From Cyanomargarita calcarea GSE-NOS-MK-12-04C (GTDB lineage: Bacteria; Cyanobacteriota; Cyanobacteriia; Cyanobacteriales; Nostocaceae), in the NCBI GenBank assembly GCA_019359595.1, contig JAHHGZ010000022.1, positions 1 through 64,000 on the forward strand: a stretch of 64,000 nucleotides of DNA, read 5' to 3'. How positions within the stretch are numbered: the stretch's first letter is position 1; every line of letters begins with the position of its first letter. Position numbers and translations under genes: made by a program. This document shows positions 35,533 to 44,720 of this stretch, in pieces. A model generated the notes under the pieces. That model saw nothing but the letters and a program-made list of their open reading frames with translations, had not been told where the DNA came from and did not search any database.

Positions 35533-36294
35533 TTAATCAACAGCATCCTTCAAAGCGTCACCAGCTTTGTCAAAACTACGTTGAACAGACTTAGCAGCTT
35601 CGTTGGCCTTGTCTTGGACAAAATCACTGGCATCTTCTATTCTATTTTGAGTTTTATTAGCCAAGGCTTTGCCTGTATCTTTAGCACTAGACTTTGCATT
35701 CTCACCAGCTTCTCTTGCAGTTCTTTTCGCTGCTTCTGCTGCATCCTGACTGCCTTCTTTCAGATTTTGCACCGGATTTCCAATTGTGCGCTCTGTAGTC
35801 TTATTGAAATAGCCACCAGCGTTTTTGGCGTTGTCCTTGATATTTTCTAATCCTTGCTTGGTTCCTTTTGCCAAATCTTCAGCAGTACCCCCTACTTTAT
35901 CTTTAGCAGACTCAGCAGTACGTTGCACATTCTTGCCTAACTCTTTACTATCTTCAGCGACACGGCGAGTGGCGTCTGGTACATTGGTAGAGTGAGTCTC
36001 GATATTTTTTGCAGCGTTATCTCCCAAAGCTTTTGCTCTAGCTTTTGCAGCATTTTCAGCATCTTTCGATCTGGGATCTACATCACTAAAGTTGTTCATC
36101 CCACCTTCATAAGGATTAAGGATGTTATCACCTTTGGGAACAGATATTTCTGAATTCGGACCAGCGGCATTTGGCTTCTCTGCGCTGACTTTACCAGCAC
36201 AAGCTTGTGTAAAAATTAGCAAAAAGCCTGCCAAAAAAACTGCGACAATTTTGCTCAAACGAATTCTTTTGAAAAATCCAGTGATTTGATTCAT
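35533..36294 (-). CDS. Exported lipoprotein with LEA-like helical repeats
   Basis: A 253-residue protein. The N-terminus (RLSKIVAVFLAGFLLIFTQACAGK) carries a lipobox-like TQAC at about residue 32, suggesting a lipoprotein. The remainder is highly charged, Ala/Lys/Asp-rich and periodic (DNAAKNIETHS, SAKDKVGGTAEDLAKGTKQG, NAKSSAKDTGKALANKT), resembling LEA/apolipoprotein-type amphipathic helices associated with desiccation or membrane protection. It shares its N-terminal part and the NPYEGG motif with the next gene upstream, from which it is separated by 83 bp. Confidence 0.72.
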   Translation of the reverse strand: MNQITGFFKRIRLSKIVAVFLAGFLLIFTQACAGKVSAEKPNAAGPNSEISVPKGDNILNPYEGGMNNFSDVDPRSKDAENAAKARAKALGDNAAKNIETHSTNVPDATRRVAEDSKELGKNVQRTAESAKDKVGGTAEDLAKGTKQGLENIKDNAKNAGGYFNKTTERTIGNPVQNLKEGSQDAAEAAKRTAREAGENAKSSAKDTGKALANKTQNRIEDASDFVQDKANEAAKSVQRSFDKAGDALKDAVD

Positions 36295-36377
36295 TATGTT
36301 TCTCCTTTTTTTTATTTGACAATACTAAATTCTACCTATAACTGCCCCCAGATCCTAGAGACAGTTAAAGAAAATTT

Positions 36378-36890
36378 TTATCTCCCTTTCGCAGGATTTT
36401 TCATTAATTCAGGTCTTTGGCTTGCTTCATAAGCCTTATCATTCAAAAATTCTGAAGCTTCTTCCACAGCTTCTTTGACAGTGCCAATTCTGTCTCCAAC
36501 TCTATCACCTAAATTTGGCTCGCGCTGAATCAAACCACCCGGTTTGGGCTGCTGAAAATCCTTCAATGTTTTGATTGGTAATTCTGCTTCTTTTTCAACT
36601 CTACCAGCTGGTGTTTCAGCCCCAGGGTATAGTATCTCAGACCCTTTACTTGTGGCAATCAACATTTGCGAACCCAACATTAAACTAGTTTCTCTGTCAC
36701 TAGCTTTTGAGTCAGTGGACATATTATAATTTGTGTAACCGTCACCACCACTTTTGTAAGGATTGTTTGCGCTTTGAGTGTTTTCACTACCACTAAAAAC
36801 AGTACTAGCTATCAACAATAAGCCAACCACAAACATACTTAAAATCTGGCGTAACCGCAGTCTTTTGAATAAAGATGTCAAACCCTTCAC
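36378..36890 (-). CDS. Exported DUF6658-like protein
   Basis: A 170-residue protein. The start (MKGLTSLFKRLRLRQILSMFVVG) and the NNPYKSGGDGYTNYN and PNLGDRVGDRIGTVKEAVEEAS segments match cyanobacterial proteins I believe are classed as DUF6658. A signal sequence occupies about residues 14-33; unlike its neighbour it has no cysteine at the lipobox (VFSGSE), so it may be secreted or anchored by the helix. It is the upstream gene of a likely two-gene operon. Function unknown. Confidence 0.7.
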   Translation of the reverse strand: MKGLTSLFKRLRLRQILSMFVVGLLLIASTVFSGSENTQSANNPYKSGGDGYTNYNMSTDSKASDRETSLMLGSQMLIATSKGSEILYPGAETPAGRVEKEAELPIKTLKDFQQPKPGGLIQREPNLGDRVGDRIGTVKEAVEEASEFLNDKAYEASQRPELMKNPAKGR

Positions 36891-37221
36891 AAAACCCTCC
36901 TTTCAACTTTAGATAAGCTTGATTTTATTTGCTTATTACCAAAATACAGCATACGGGCAAAAAAGCACTTTCGGCCTCTAGCCAAAGTCACATTTTTTGC
37001 TTCTATTCTCTAACTATAGACAGAGATTAATTTATATAATTAATTTTTCTATTTTAATGACTTGATGTATAGCCATTAAGATGCTATATAATATGTGTTT
37101 ATTTGCATCACTCTTAAGAAAGATATTAATTTAGTTTATTTCCAAAAATATGACTAAAATTACAACCGACTGATGTTGTATTTATGTAATACAATTTATC
37201 GCTATTATAGACTCATTAGTA
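36891..37221. other. Intergenic region between divergent genes
   Basis: AT-rich 330 bp that must contain the promoters of the divergent exported-protein operon and the UPF0104 gene. I see no gene or clear operator. Confidence 0.45.
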
Positions 37222-38130
37222 ATGCTCAGGCAAATTTTACGCTGGCTAATTTTGGGTGGAACGCTGTTTTTTTTGGCAACAGCCCTTAAAGATAACTGGA
37301 CTCAAGTAACAGCTATCCACATTGATCCAGTCGGGTGGCCAATTCTTTTGATCGCTATTGGCGTAACTTTGCTAGCTCACACTTGGGCAGGCTGGATTTG
37401 GACTTGGATTTTGGGGGAATTAGATCAACCCGTACCCTCTACTCTGTTCATCCAAGTTTACCTGAAAACGAATATCGCCAAGTATATACCTGGTAATATC
37501 TGGCATCACTACGGACGCATTGTGGCAGCAAAAAGTGTAGGGGTTTCTGCTGGAGCGGCGGCTCTGAGCGTACTGTTAGAACCGCTACTGATGGCTGCTG
37601 CTGCTTTAATAATAATAGTCTTTTTTGGCAGCCAATTAGCAGCCACAGACTCCACCGTTATTTGGCAAATAGCACGACTACTAGCTTTGCTTGGACTGCT
37701 CTGCGTGCTACATCCTCGATTTTTAAACCAAGCGATCGCTTTTTTGCAACGGTTAAAAACAAGAAATGCTGGCACCACAACCACTATAAATATTGAAAGA
37801 TATCCTCTGCGACCATTGCTAGGAGAATTAGGCTTCTTGGTACTGCGTGGCACAGGATTTATATTAACTATATATGCTCTAGGTTCTGTAAATTTGAGTC
37901 AAATTCCTTTATTGTTAGGGGCTTTTAGTTTTGCTTGGTTAGTGGGGTTTGTTGTTCCTGGTGCCCCTGGAGGGTTAGGAGTGTTTGAAGCAACAGCGAT
38001 CGCCATCATGCAACACCGCTTTCCGGCTGGTTTGATAATTAGTGCCGCAGTTTTATATCGTCTGATTAGTATTTTAGCTGAAACAATGGGATACGCCTTA
38101 GTTTGGCTTGATGAACAAAGGAGTGGTTAG
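37222..38130 (+). CDS. UPF0104/lysylphosphatidylglycerol synthase-like membrane protein
   Basis: A 302-residue integral membrane protein with about eight hydrophobic helices (VGWPILLIAIGVTLLAHTW, AAALIIIVFFGSQLAA, LGAFSFAWLVGFVVPGAPGG and others). The motifs KTNIAKYIPGNIWHHYGR and VPGAPGGLGVFEATA are those of the UPF0104/flippase-like domain that also forms the membrane half of MprF. It may move a lipid or lipid-linked compound; the substrate is unknown. The end of the frame (RSG, stop TAG) is encoded by an STRR (AGTGGTTAGTGG). Confidence 0.85.
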   Translation: MLRQILRWLILGGTLFFLATALKDNWTQVTAIHIDPVGWPILLIAIGVTLLAHTWAGWIWTWILGELDQPVPSTLFIQVYLKTNIAKYIPGNIWHHYGRIVAAKSVGVSAGAAALSVLLEPLLMAAAALIIIVFFGSQLAATDSTVIWQIARLLALLGLLCVLHPRFLNQAIAFLQRLKTRNAGTTTTINIERYPLRPLLGELGFLVLRGTGFILTIYALGSVNLSQIPLLLGAFSFAWLVGFVVPGAPGGLGVFEATAIAIMQHRFPAGLIISAAVLYRLISILAETMGYALVWLDEQRSG

Positions 38131-38230
38131 TGGTTAGTGGTTATTGGTTATTGGTTATTGGTTAGGAGTAAACAATCAACAACTAACAACTAACAACTAA
38201 CAACCATCAACCATCAACTAACAACTAATT
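38120..38230. repeat. STRR array of GGTTAGT, GGTTATT and AACTAAC units
   Basis: GTGGTTAGTGGTTAGT units become TATTGGTTATTGG units and then, after 38165, the complementary CAACTAACAACTAAC. The array supplies the stop of the UPF0104 gene and reaches the stop of the convergent gene at 38229. Confidence 0.9.
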
Positions 38231-39563
38231 ATTTTACCTTCAACTGAGAAAAGACGCGATAAGCATCCAAATTAAACTCTGTATTCCCGGTAATTTCTGT
38301 ATCTTCTTTCATTTTAATCAAGTTATATTCAACATTTTCTGCATAAATTGCAAACGTAATATTAAAAATTTCTAGAAAATTAATTACCCACTTACATTCA
38401 TCTTCCGGATATTTATCATAATAACGAATTAAATCCGCAATTCGCATTTCTAAATTACTGCGTGCATTTCTGCATATTAAAATTATCTTCAGCAGTAAAA
38501 TCACTAAAGTAAGTGGATGACCTTGAGAAAGCAATAAAACAAATAACGGCGAAGGTTCTTGTCGATTTTCTGTTGTTAAGCAATCAATTAATCGGTTGCA
38601 ACTTCTTAACAATAATTCCTTTGTTATCGTCTCTTCATCATATTCTTGTCTCCAAGCAAATAATTTGTCTAATAGCTGCTCTTTTAAAGTTTCTACAACT
38701 TGTTGTTGCTCTACAGAAAAAATTAAATATTTTTGCAAGTTTCCTTTAAACTCTTGAAAACTTTGATTTTGCGTCTGTTTAACAAATATATTAGCAATAT
38801 TCTCGTAGCTAAATTCACCTTTTTTGACAACAATTGCCTTGATTAAACGTAAAACATTATCTCCCAAAATACTGGGATTTCTGTAGCGATTTATGCTAGA
38901 GCTATTAGATTGAGAACGAGCAATATACATTGCAAGCTGAAACTTAAATTTATCTTTGAGGTGTTTTGAAAGTTTTCTAGCAGCCTCTTGTTGTTCTTTT
39001 GGATTATTTTGATCTAAAGATTGAGCTAATAACAAATAAGATGTGTAACGATTTACCCAATGACCTCTGCCTTGCTCGTCATATCTATTAGCAAATAATT
39101 GAAGTTCTTTATAGTCATTGCTGTTAACAAAATTATCTAACCAAGTTCTAAATAGTTTGATTCTTGATGAATTGCTTATGCGTTGTTCTAGTTTATAATT
39201 AGCAAATAAATCAATTAAATCTTGAATATATTTATGTTTGCGACTGGTTTCCCAATTATTAATCAAAATATAACAACAACGCTTCAGTGTATTTCTAAAA
39301 TCCTGTTCGCTATTGGTTAAGAAAATTTCATATATTCCTGGGGGGGAATGGGAACTACCTGCATCTAAACAGTCTATAAATAAACGTTTAAATTCCCGTA
39401 AAACATCCTCGGGTTGCCATTGTTTAACAAGTGCCATTAAGAAGCTGTAAATCTTCTCCTGTGCAACTTGCAAGTTTAGCTGTTTATCCTTGGATCTAAC
39501 TAGATGTTGATTCCCCTGATTCGTTGGTAAGCTGTTAGTGGTCATTATAGTTCTCAAGACCAA
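38229..39563 (-). CDS. Conserved cyanobacterial protein of unknown function
   Basis: A 444-residue, apparently all-alpha soluble protein (for example WQPEDVLREFKRLFIDCLD, FRNTLKRCCYILINNWETSR, LARRYDEQGRGHWVNRYTSY-like segments and PKEQQEAARKLSKHLKDKFK). I have seen similar proteins in filamentous cyanobacteria but cannot name a domain. The second Met (MTTNSLPTNQ, at 39545) is a plausible start. There are no membrane segments or catalytic motifs. Confidence 0.75.
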   Translation of the reverse strand: MVLRTIMTTNSLPTNQGNQHLVRSKDKQLNLQVAQEKIYSFLMALVKQWQPEDVLREFKRLFIDCLDAGSSHSPPGIYEIFLTNSEQDFRNTLKRCCYILINNWETSRKHKYIQDLIDLFANYKLEQRISNSSRIKLFRTWLDNFVNSNDYKELQLFANRYDEQGRGHWVNRYTSYLLLAQSLDQNNPKEQQEAARKLSKHLKDKFKFQLAMYIARSQSNSSSINRYRNPSILGDNVLRLIKAIVVKKGEFSYENIANIFVKQTQNQSFQEFKGNLQKYLIFSVEQQQVVETLKEQLLDKLFAWRQEYDEETITKELLLRSCNRLIDCLTTENRQEPSPLFVLLLSQGHPLTLVILLLKIILICRNARSNLEMRIADLIRYYDKYPEDECKWVINFLEIFNITFAIYAENVEYNLIKMKEDTEITGNTEFNLDAYRVFSQLKVK

Positions 39564-40090
39564 AGACTACCCTGTTCATATTGTTACCAGCTTAACCTTG
39601 GCGAACGGCAGTATCAATCTATTCTTCCATAATTAAGTAATCTTTTTACACAAAATTGATATACGCATTAGCTCAAGTAATAAAAATATTCTTTTTTTTA
39701 AAGTAAATACTTAGGTTAGACAAACAAAATATTACATGAAGTGATGCGGTAATATCATGTCCGGTTAAAGAGTTATAATAAAAAGCCCTACCTCACATCT
39801 TGCATTTTATCGATATCGTCAACACAAAAAATAACTAAGTATTCAGAGACTTTCCGACTGCGTTCACGACCGCCAGGGACTAGAAGTCCCTGTCTCATAG
39901 CCAAAGTCTTCTTTTAGAGGACTATTAAAACATTTTTTTGTCAAAAAAACAACAATTTCTACTTAACAACGGGCAAGGATACTTATCCCACAAGAATTAC
40001 ATCTCATCCTGAAAAGCAAAATAAATAAATTATGCCCATAACTACGAAGCTAATTCTCGAAGTTACGGGCATAACGAGCGAATTCAATAG
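39564..40090. other. Intergenic region, no gene seen
   Basis: About 530 bp. It holds a short hairpin at about 39875-39891 (AGGGACTAGAAGTCCCT), a dispersed form in cyanobacteria, and an inverted repeat near 40035-40075 (TGCCCATAACTACG... CGTAGTTACGGGCA-like) directly downstream of the tRNA, which probably ends tRNA transcription. No coding region is supported. Confidence 0.5.
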
Positions 40091-40441
40091 TGGGGGTGAA
40101 GGGACTTGAACCCTTACGACCGATTAAAGTCAACGGATTTTCATTCTCCCGCAGCTTTCGCTACTGCATTTGTGCTTTGAGAATTGGACTCTCCCTTTAC
40201 CCTCGGCTAAACGTTAGGGTAGTTCCCGTCGAGTCTCTGCACCTTCCGAAAACTTAAGAGTGTTTGGGTTAGGAATTATTTCCTTAACTCAGCACTCAGA
40301 ACTGTTTTTGGCTTGGCTCAGGATTGCCTTGTCTGTTACCAGATTTAGGTTTCCCTGAATTTGAGAACGTTCACTTGAAAGATTTCTCGATCAAGGCCCA
40401 GTTTTCTAAGTCCGTAGCGTCTACCATTCCGCCACACCCCC
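40091..40441 (-). tRNA. trnL-UAA: tRNA-Leu(UAA), interrupted by a group I intron
   Basis: Exon 1 is 40408-40441 (GGGGGTGTGGCGGAATGGTA...CGGACTT) and exon 2 is 40091-40141 (AAAATCCGTTGAC... to CACCCCCA). The acceptor stem GGGGGTG pairs with CACCCCC; the anticodon stem ACGGA/TCCGT closes a seven-base loop CTTAAAA with anticodon UAA. The variable arm and the T arm (GGGTTCAAGTCCC) are normal. CCA is not encoded. The intron interrupts the anticodon after its first base, the site conserved in cyanobacteria and plastids. Confidence 0.96.
40142..40407 (-). other. Group I intron of tRNA-Leu(UAA)
   Basis: A 266-nt intron starting AGAAAACTGGGCC after the U of the exon-1 splice site and ending in G (GGGAGAATG), as group I introns do. 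Core pieces include the P-element AATTCAGGGAAACCTAAATC, GGCAATCCTGAGCCAAGCC, then GGTGCAGAGACTCGACGGGA (the conserved R/S region) and GGTAAAGGGAGAGTCC. It has no ORF. It is a self-splicing intron inherited with this tRNA. Confidence 0.95.
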
Positions 40442-40669
40442 TAACACTGTTAGGAGCTACTGATTTTTTGGAGGCAACAAATACCTCCTCATATATTCCA
40501 CCATCAAAAGTGTATTTTGTCCAACAAAATTTAATTTTTTTTTGATATTCCCCCTTTTTCCCCTTTTTCGGCACTCTTCCCATCGCTCGATCTCCCCCAC
40601 TCCCCACCTCTTCCCCTAAGATAAAAGGGACACTATTCGCAAAGTTTTTGCCATTTAGAGAAGAATATT

Positions 40670-40882
40670 ATGGTTGTAGCGCTACTGTATCTGATTTTGG
40701 CTGGAGCTTATCTGATAGTTATGCCAGTGGCTGTCCTGCTGTACCTGAGATTCCGTTGGTATACATGTGGCTCCTTTGAGCGTGGCTTTATGTATTTTAT
40801 GGTGTTCTTCTTCTTTCCTGGTTTACTGGTTCTGTCGCCATTTGTGAATATGCGACCCCAGCGGCGACAAATTGGAGTTTAA
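40670..40882 (+). CDS. ndhL: NAD(P)H-quinone oxidoreductase subunit L
   Basis: A 70-residue membrane subunit of the cyanobacterial NDH-1 complex, which functions in respiration and cyclic electron flow. Two helices are visible ([22 protein letters not shown] and [19 protein letters not shown]). The [18 protein letters not shown] loop and the final RPQRRQIGV are typical of NdhL. It is followed 26 bp later by the DUF3007 gene, an arrangement conserved in cyanobacteria. Confidence 0.95.
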   Translation: MVVALLYLILAGAYLIVMPVAVLLYLRFRWYTCGSFERGFMYFMVFFFFPGLLVLSPFVNMRPQRRQIGV

Positions 40883-40908
40883 CGTTTCTCGGTAGGTCAT
40901 AATATCTC

Positions 40909-41220
40909 ATGCGACGCATTGACGCTATTGGAATTGGCTTTGGCGTTTTTCTAGCTGGTGGTTTGTTTTATGCCGGATTCTGGCTTGTAGGTTTAGACAA
41001 CCAAAATGCTGGAATTTGGAGCCAAGTTTTGCTCGTTGGGGGGTTGGTTGGCTGGTTGCTGACCTATATTTTTCGTGCGGTGGGAAAGAAAATGACCTAC
41101 CATCAGCAGCGGGAAGAATATGAGGAAGCTTTTTTCCAGAAGCGGCTAGACGAACTGACTCCCGAACAACTAGCACAAATTCAAGCCGAAATCGAGCAAG
41201 AAAAAGGTACGCAGGTCTAA
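40909..41220 (+). CDS. DUF3007 family membrane protein
   Basis: A 103-residue protein with two transmembrane helices (IGIGFGVFLAGGLFYAGFWL, about 7-27, and VLLVGGLVGWLLTYIFRAVG, about 40-60) and a charged helical tail (REEYEEAFFQKRLDELTPEQ). The sequence agrees with DUF3007, a cyanobacterial family usually found beside ndhL. The tight spacing suggests co-transcription and perhaps a link to NDH-1, though this is only inferred. The stop TAA is followed by AGTTAGGAGTT, an STRR fragment. Confidence 0.88.
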   Translation: MRRIDAIGIGFGVFLAGGLFYAGFWLVGLDNQNAGIWSQVLLVGGLVGWLLTYIFRAVGKKMTYHQQREEYEEAFFQKRLDELTPEQLAQIQAEIEQEKGTQV

Positions 41221-41682
41221 AGTTAGGAGTTCTTGTGTTGGGAGTTATGAGTTGTGAGTTAAAACTTATAATTCATAACTCTTCCCAGTTTAAGTGCGCC
41301 TCAGATCCTATTTACAAGTTTCTCTTTGCAAATTGTGTCCGCAGGTCTGGCGGGATTGGTAGTTCCCGATCTACCCTGATAAAGTATCGAGACGTAATAT
41401 AGGCGATCGCTTAAAAAATCGATTACTTGCGCTGATACTACTGGGAAAATAAATAACAAAAATGTAACAGTTAATTTTTTTCACACCTTGTTTGGTAGAC
41501 AATTTAACGGATATGGTCTTGAATATATAAAGCAGATATCAAGCAGTTAAAAAAGCTAGTTGGTACTGAGTATTGGGGTTTCGGTATTATATAAAGTAAA
41601 GTAGAGTCAAAATTATTTATGTGTGAGAGAGAGAGTGTGTTGCTAATGATTATAGTTAAGTCGCAGTATAGGGGCAAAGGCG
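41221..41682. other. Intergenic region with STRR fragments
   Basis: Contains AGTTAGGAG and GGGAGTTATGAGTT pieces at 41221-41280 that can pair with AACTTATAATTCATAACTC, a GAGAGAGAGAGTGTGT run near 41625, and AT-rich sequence before the next gene. I see no gene. Confidence 0.5.
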
Positions 41683-42324
41683 ATGAGTGAAAGTATGGCA
41701 TTTATCGGTGGTGTCGCCGTTGCTGGGCTGGCGGCTATAGTCTTGCTTAGGGGTACAGGCAGCCCTTTACAACCAAACTTCGGTGTTGCCCAACAGCAAA
41801 TGCCCCTAGTCCAGCAGCCTGTAATGCTCCCCCAGCAGTATCCACAACAGTATGGGCAAGTAGCACCTAATGTACTGCCACAAGACCCGAATGGCGAATT
41901 GCGTATAAACGCAGAACGTCAGAAGATGCACATGGAAGTGCTACAGCGCGAAAACGAACAGTTGAAAAATCAAAACCAGCAGTTCCAATTCCAGCTCCAG
42001 CAGCAACAATTGCAATTAAACCCTGCGAATATTAATCTGAGGTCAGCGCAACCACCTCAACTACCATCGGCTGAAACCCCTTGGTGGTCATCACCAATTG
42101 TTTGGGCTGTAGGAGGGATGACTCTCACCATTGGCGGTGGTGTTGTCGTAGCTGGTGTATTGGCTTTGTTTTCATCAAAAGAGCGTCCTAGCCGTACAGT
42201 ACAGGTAATTCACCCATATCACGGTTCTACCCCACCATTAGCTCCTGTACGTCGTGCGGAATTTCTCCCTCCTCGTACAGAAACAAGGCGAGTTCAATCC
42301 CCAGAATACGAAGATATGCAGTAA
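41683..42324 (+). CDS. Gln-rich protein with two hydrophobic segments, unknown function
   Basis: A 213-residue protein. An N-terminal hydrophobic stretch (residues 5-24, MAFIGGVAVAGLAAIVLLRG) is followed by a Gln/Pro-rich region (about 33-70), a coiled-coil-like stretch with heptads of Glu/Gln (INAERQKMHMEVLQRENEQL and the QQFQFQLQQQQLQL run, about 75-115), a second transmembrane helix (about 137-163, VWAVGGMTLTIGGGVVVAGV) and a Pro/Arg-rich tail. Both ends and the middle cannot all be on one side; the coiled coil lies between the membrane segments. I cannot name the family. A terminator follows. Confidence 0.7.
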   Translation: MSESMAFIGGVAVAGLAAIVLLRGTGSPLQPNFGVAQQQMPLVQQPVMLPQQYPQQYGQVAPNVLPQDPNGELRINAERQKMHMEVLQRENEQLKNQNQQFQFQLQQQQLQLNPANINLRSAQPPQLPSAETPWWSSPIVWAVGGMTLTIGGGVVVAGVLALFSSKERPSRTVQVIHPYHGSTPPLAPVRRAEFLPPRTETRRVQSPEYEDMQ

Positions 42325-42335
42325 TCTGCCAAAAT

Positions 42336-42372
42336 ATAACCCCTACCACTGCTACTTTGTGATAGGGGTTAT
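42336..42372 (+). terminator. Terminator hairpin
   Basis: ATAACCCCTACCAC (42336-42349) pairs with GTGATAGGGGTTAT (42359-42372) with a single mismatch and a 9-nt loop. It begins 11 bp after the stop of the preceding gene. Only a weak T-stretch follows. Confidence 0.75.
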
Positions 42373-42564
42373 TTGCTCTGTCTAGGAGGAGGGTCAATTA
42401 AGCTTGCTTTTGTTGTCTTTCTAAGTCCTCTATCGACGGGTGCCTTGCTTTTCGTCAAGAGTCATATACAGAACTCAAACAAGGGCTACTAAAGATTGAT
42501 ATCTGGACAATTGAGATATTTTGTCCACTTATGGGTATATTTTATTTAACAGTTCTTAGCCCTC

Positions 42565-44688
42565 TTAATTAATCCTGACTCGGAAGCGAACAAAGCCGAA
42601 TTGTCCTCCGGGGACAGTATTAAAATTCACAACCACCGAGCCGTTGGCATTGTTTCTGTCACGGCAAATATTCGCATACTCCTCAGGTAAAGGGGTCAAA
42701 GCTGATAACACCCTTGCTTGGTTTGCAGCTCCAGTTACAGAAAGACCACTACTATAAGTTGTTCCGGCTGGAATTGAGTCGCAGAACCTAACATTTTGTA
42801 AAGCTTCATTGCTTTCGAGAATATAGTAGATTGTGTATTCTGCTTCATCACCGCTAAGTAAAGGTGCGTTTGTGATGTCAAATTGACCAACAAAACGTTC
42901 TGGGTTTGGTAGTCCATCGTCGTTGGTTTGATTTGGAACGTCGATGAATCTGCTGAAATCGGCATTATTTAGAGGCTGACCATTTCTAAACACGTTCGTA
43001 ATCCGTTTGACTAACCGCAAATTGCCAGCTTCAGCAGCACCTAAGCGGGTACTACGGAAACCAAAGTCTATGGTCGTGAGTGTTTGATCTGGTCGAACAA
43101 TGGTCGCAGGTAGTGCAGCTAAACCTGGTGAAACTACGGAGCTATTTGTCGGATTAAAGCCGTTGGGAATTTCTGCCTGTACTGTGTAGTTGCCCGGTTG
43201 CAAGCCAGTGAAGCCGTAGATACCTTGAGGATTGGTGGTAGTTCTACCAACTTCCTCACCGTTGGCATTCCTCAAAATAAGGGTAACGTTATTGATACCC
43301 GCTTCCCCTGGTTCCTGAGTCCGGTTATTATTTCTGTCAATAAAGACTTGATCGCCAATCAAAGCACCAGATCGTCGGAAACCAAAGTCTACTGTATTTA
43401 AGTTTTGACCAGGTGCGACGGTGACATCTGTTTGTGGACTGCCAGTGGTCGGTTGAGCAAGGAATCCTTGAGGGGGTGTGACTGTAACTCTGTAGTTCCC
43501 CGGTGGCAAATCGTTGAAGCCGTAGATACCGTTACCATTGGTGCTGGTTCTAGGATTGGTGATGGTGTCGTCAGGAGTGCCAAATTGATTGTCAGGCCCA
43601 GCACCAATGATGGTGAGAGTGACATTAGGAATTCCTGGTTCTCCCGGTTCTTGGGTGCCATTACCATTACGGTCTTCAAATACTGTATCGCCAATCAAAG
43701 CACTAGGGGCGCAAATTCTAATTCTTCGCACTCCAATAGACTCATCCTGTATGGGGTTACCAAATTCTGTTCCAGGTTCGTACAAAACCCGAATTTGGGT
43801 AATAGCACCAGATGGTGTTACCTCGATGTTACCATTAGTCGATTGGGGGAATGCATTCTCATTAATCCCAACTGCTGTATTGCCAGTAATTCTAACATTA
43901 TTCGGACTGCTTGCTCTAAGGCTGACATCAACAGGTGAACTGCCATTGAGTGCTGTCACTGTCACCCGGTCTTGATATATTCTTCCAGCATCTCGCGCAC
44001 CATCGCGGTCTATATCTAAAAGGTTGAGGGACTCAGCTAGGATAATTGGTTGTGCAAAGGTGATGGTCAGGGTTGCATTGCCCCTAGCTGGGTTTTTCTG
44101 CGGACCAATATTCCACTGTAAATGTGGTTCTTGAAATCCACCATATACGGTGTTCCTAATACTTGTTTCGTTTAAGTCGGTGACTGTTCCTAAGGAACCG
44201 AGACTATCGCTAAAGCTAAAGGTAGTGCGAATTCCACCAACATTGAAGTTTTGATTGAGAAATGGGGTGAGGTTATCATCTCTATCTGGAACGAAGGTCG
44301 TAGTCCAATCTAAGGTTCTTGGTGTTGTTCCAGATGGGCAGCTTGAGCTTGTTTGTGCGAAAGCTCTACCACCAGAAACACCGTCCACAATCGAGACTTG
44401 CGGCATGACAAACAGCAGTGTGACGAGTGTCCCTTTTAAAGGTATGACTATCTTAGTCGCGACATTTGGATTAATTTTCAGAGAAGCGGGTGAGGGTATG
44501 AACCCCTGGATGGATGACAATTTTTTCGTTATCTTTATTAAAGAGTTGCCAGCCAGTTTGCGATGTCGGCAAGATAAGCTCTTTGCCTTTTTTAATCCGC
44601 GACGTGTTAAGGTAGCTCCTTTAGATAGGGAAGTACGCCAATAGCAAGTTTGAGCGAAGGCTGGTAAATGCTTCAATAAAGCTTTCAT
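42565..44688 (-). CDS. SdrD_B-repeat surface protein
   Basis: A 707-residue exported protein. A long basic N-terminus (1-85) precedes a hydrophobic segment and a likely cleavage at GRAFAQT (about 107-113); the mature part begins SSCPSGTTPRT. Residues about 115-325 form a beta-rich domain of unknown family. Two SdrD_B/Cna_B-type domains follow (328-435 and 440-545), each opening with a Ca-binding-like loop (DRNGNGTQEPGEPG; DRNNNRTQEPGEAG). The C-terminal module (555-707) starts LRLVKRIT and ends VRFRVRIN, the same end as the 1389-residue protein at 47562-51731. It is probably displayed at the cell surface. It is not linked to the main surface operon but is clearly related to it. Confidence 0.82.
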   Translation of the reverse strand: MKALLKHLPAFAQTCYWRTSLSKGATLTRRGLKKAKSLSCRHRKLAGNSLIKITKKLSSIQGFIPSPASLKINPNVATKIVIPLKGTLVTLLFVMPQVSIVDGVSGGRAFAQTSSSCPSGTTPRTLDWTTTFVPDRDDNLTPFLNQNFNVGGIRTTFSFSDSLGSLGTVTDLNETSIRNTVYGGFQEPHLQWNIGPQKNPARGNATLTITFAQPIILAESLNLLDIDRDGARDAGRIYQDRVTVTALNGSSPVDVSLRASSPNNVRITGNTAVGINENAFPQSTNGNIEVTPSGAITQIRVLYEPGTEFGNPIQDESIGVRRIRICAPSALIGDTVFEDRNGNGTQEPGEPGIPNVTLTIIGAGPDNQFGTPDDTITNPRTSTNGNGIYGFNDLPPGNYRVTVTPPQGFLAQPTTGSPQTDVTVAPGQNLNTVDFGFRRSGALIGDQVFIDRNNNRTQEPGEAGINNVTLILRNANGEEVGRTTTNPQGIYGFTGLQPGNYTVQAEIPNGFNPTNSSVVSPGLAALPATIVRPDQTLTTIDFGFRSTRLGAAEAGNLRLVKRITNVFRNGQPLNNADFSRFIDVPNQTNDDGLPNPERFVGQFDITNAPLLSGDEAEYTIYYILESNEALQNVRFCDSIPAGTTYSSGLSVTGAANQARVLSALTPLPEEYANICRDRNNANGSVVVNFNTVPGGQFGFVRFRVRIN

Positions 44689-44720
44689 TGTTTGCTTCCT
44701 AAAAAAATACTCTTATTGGG

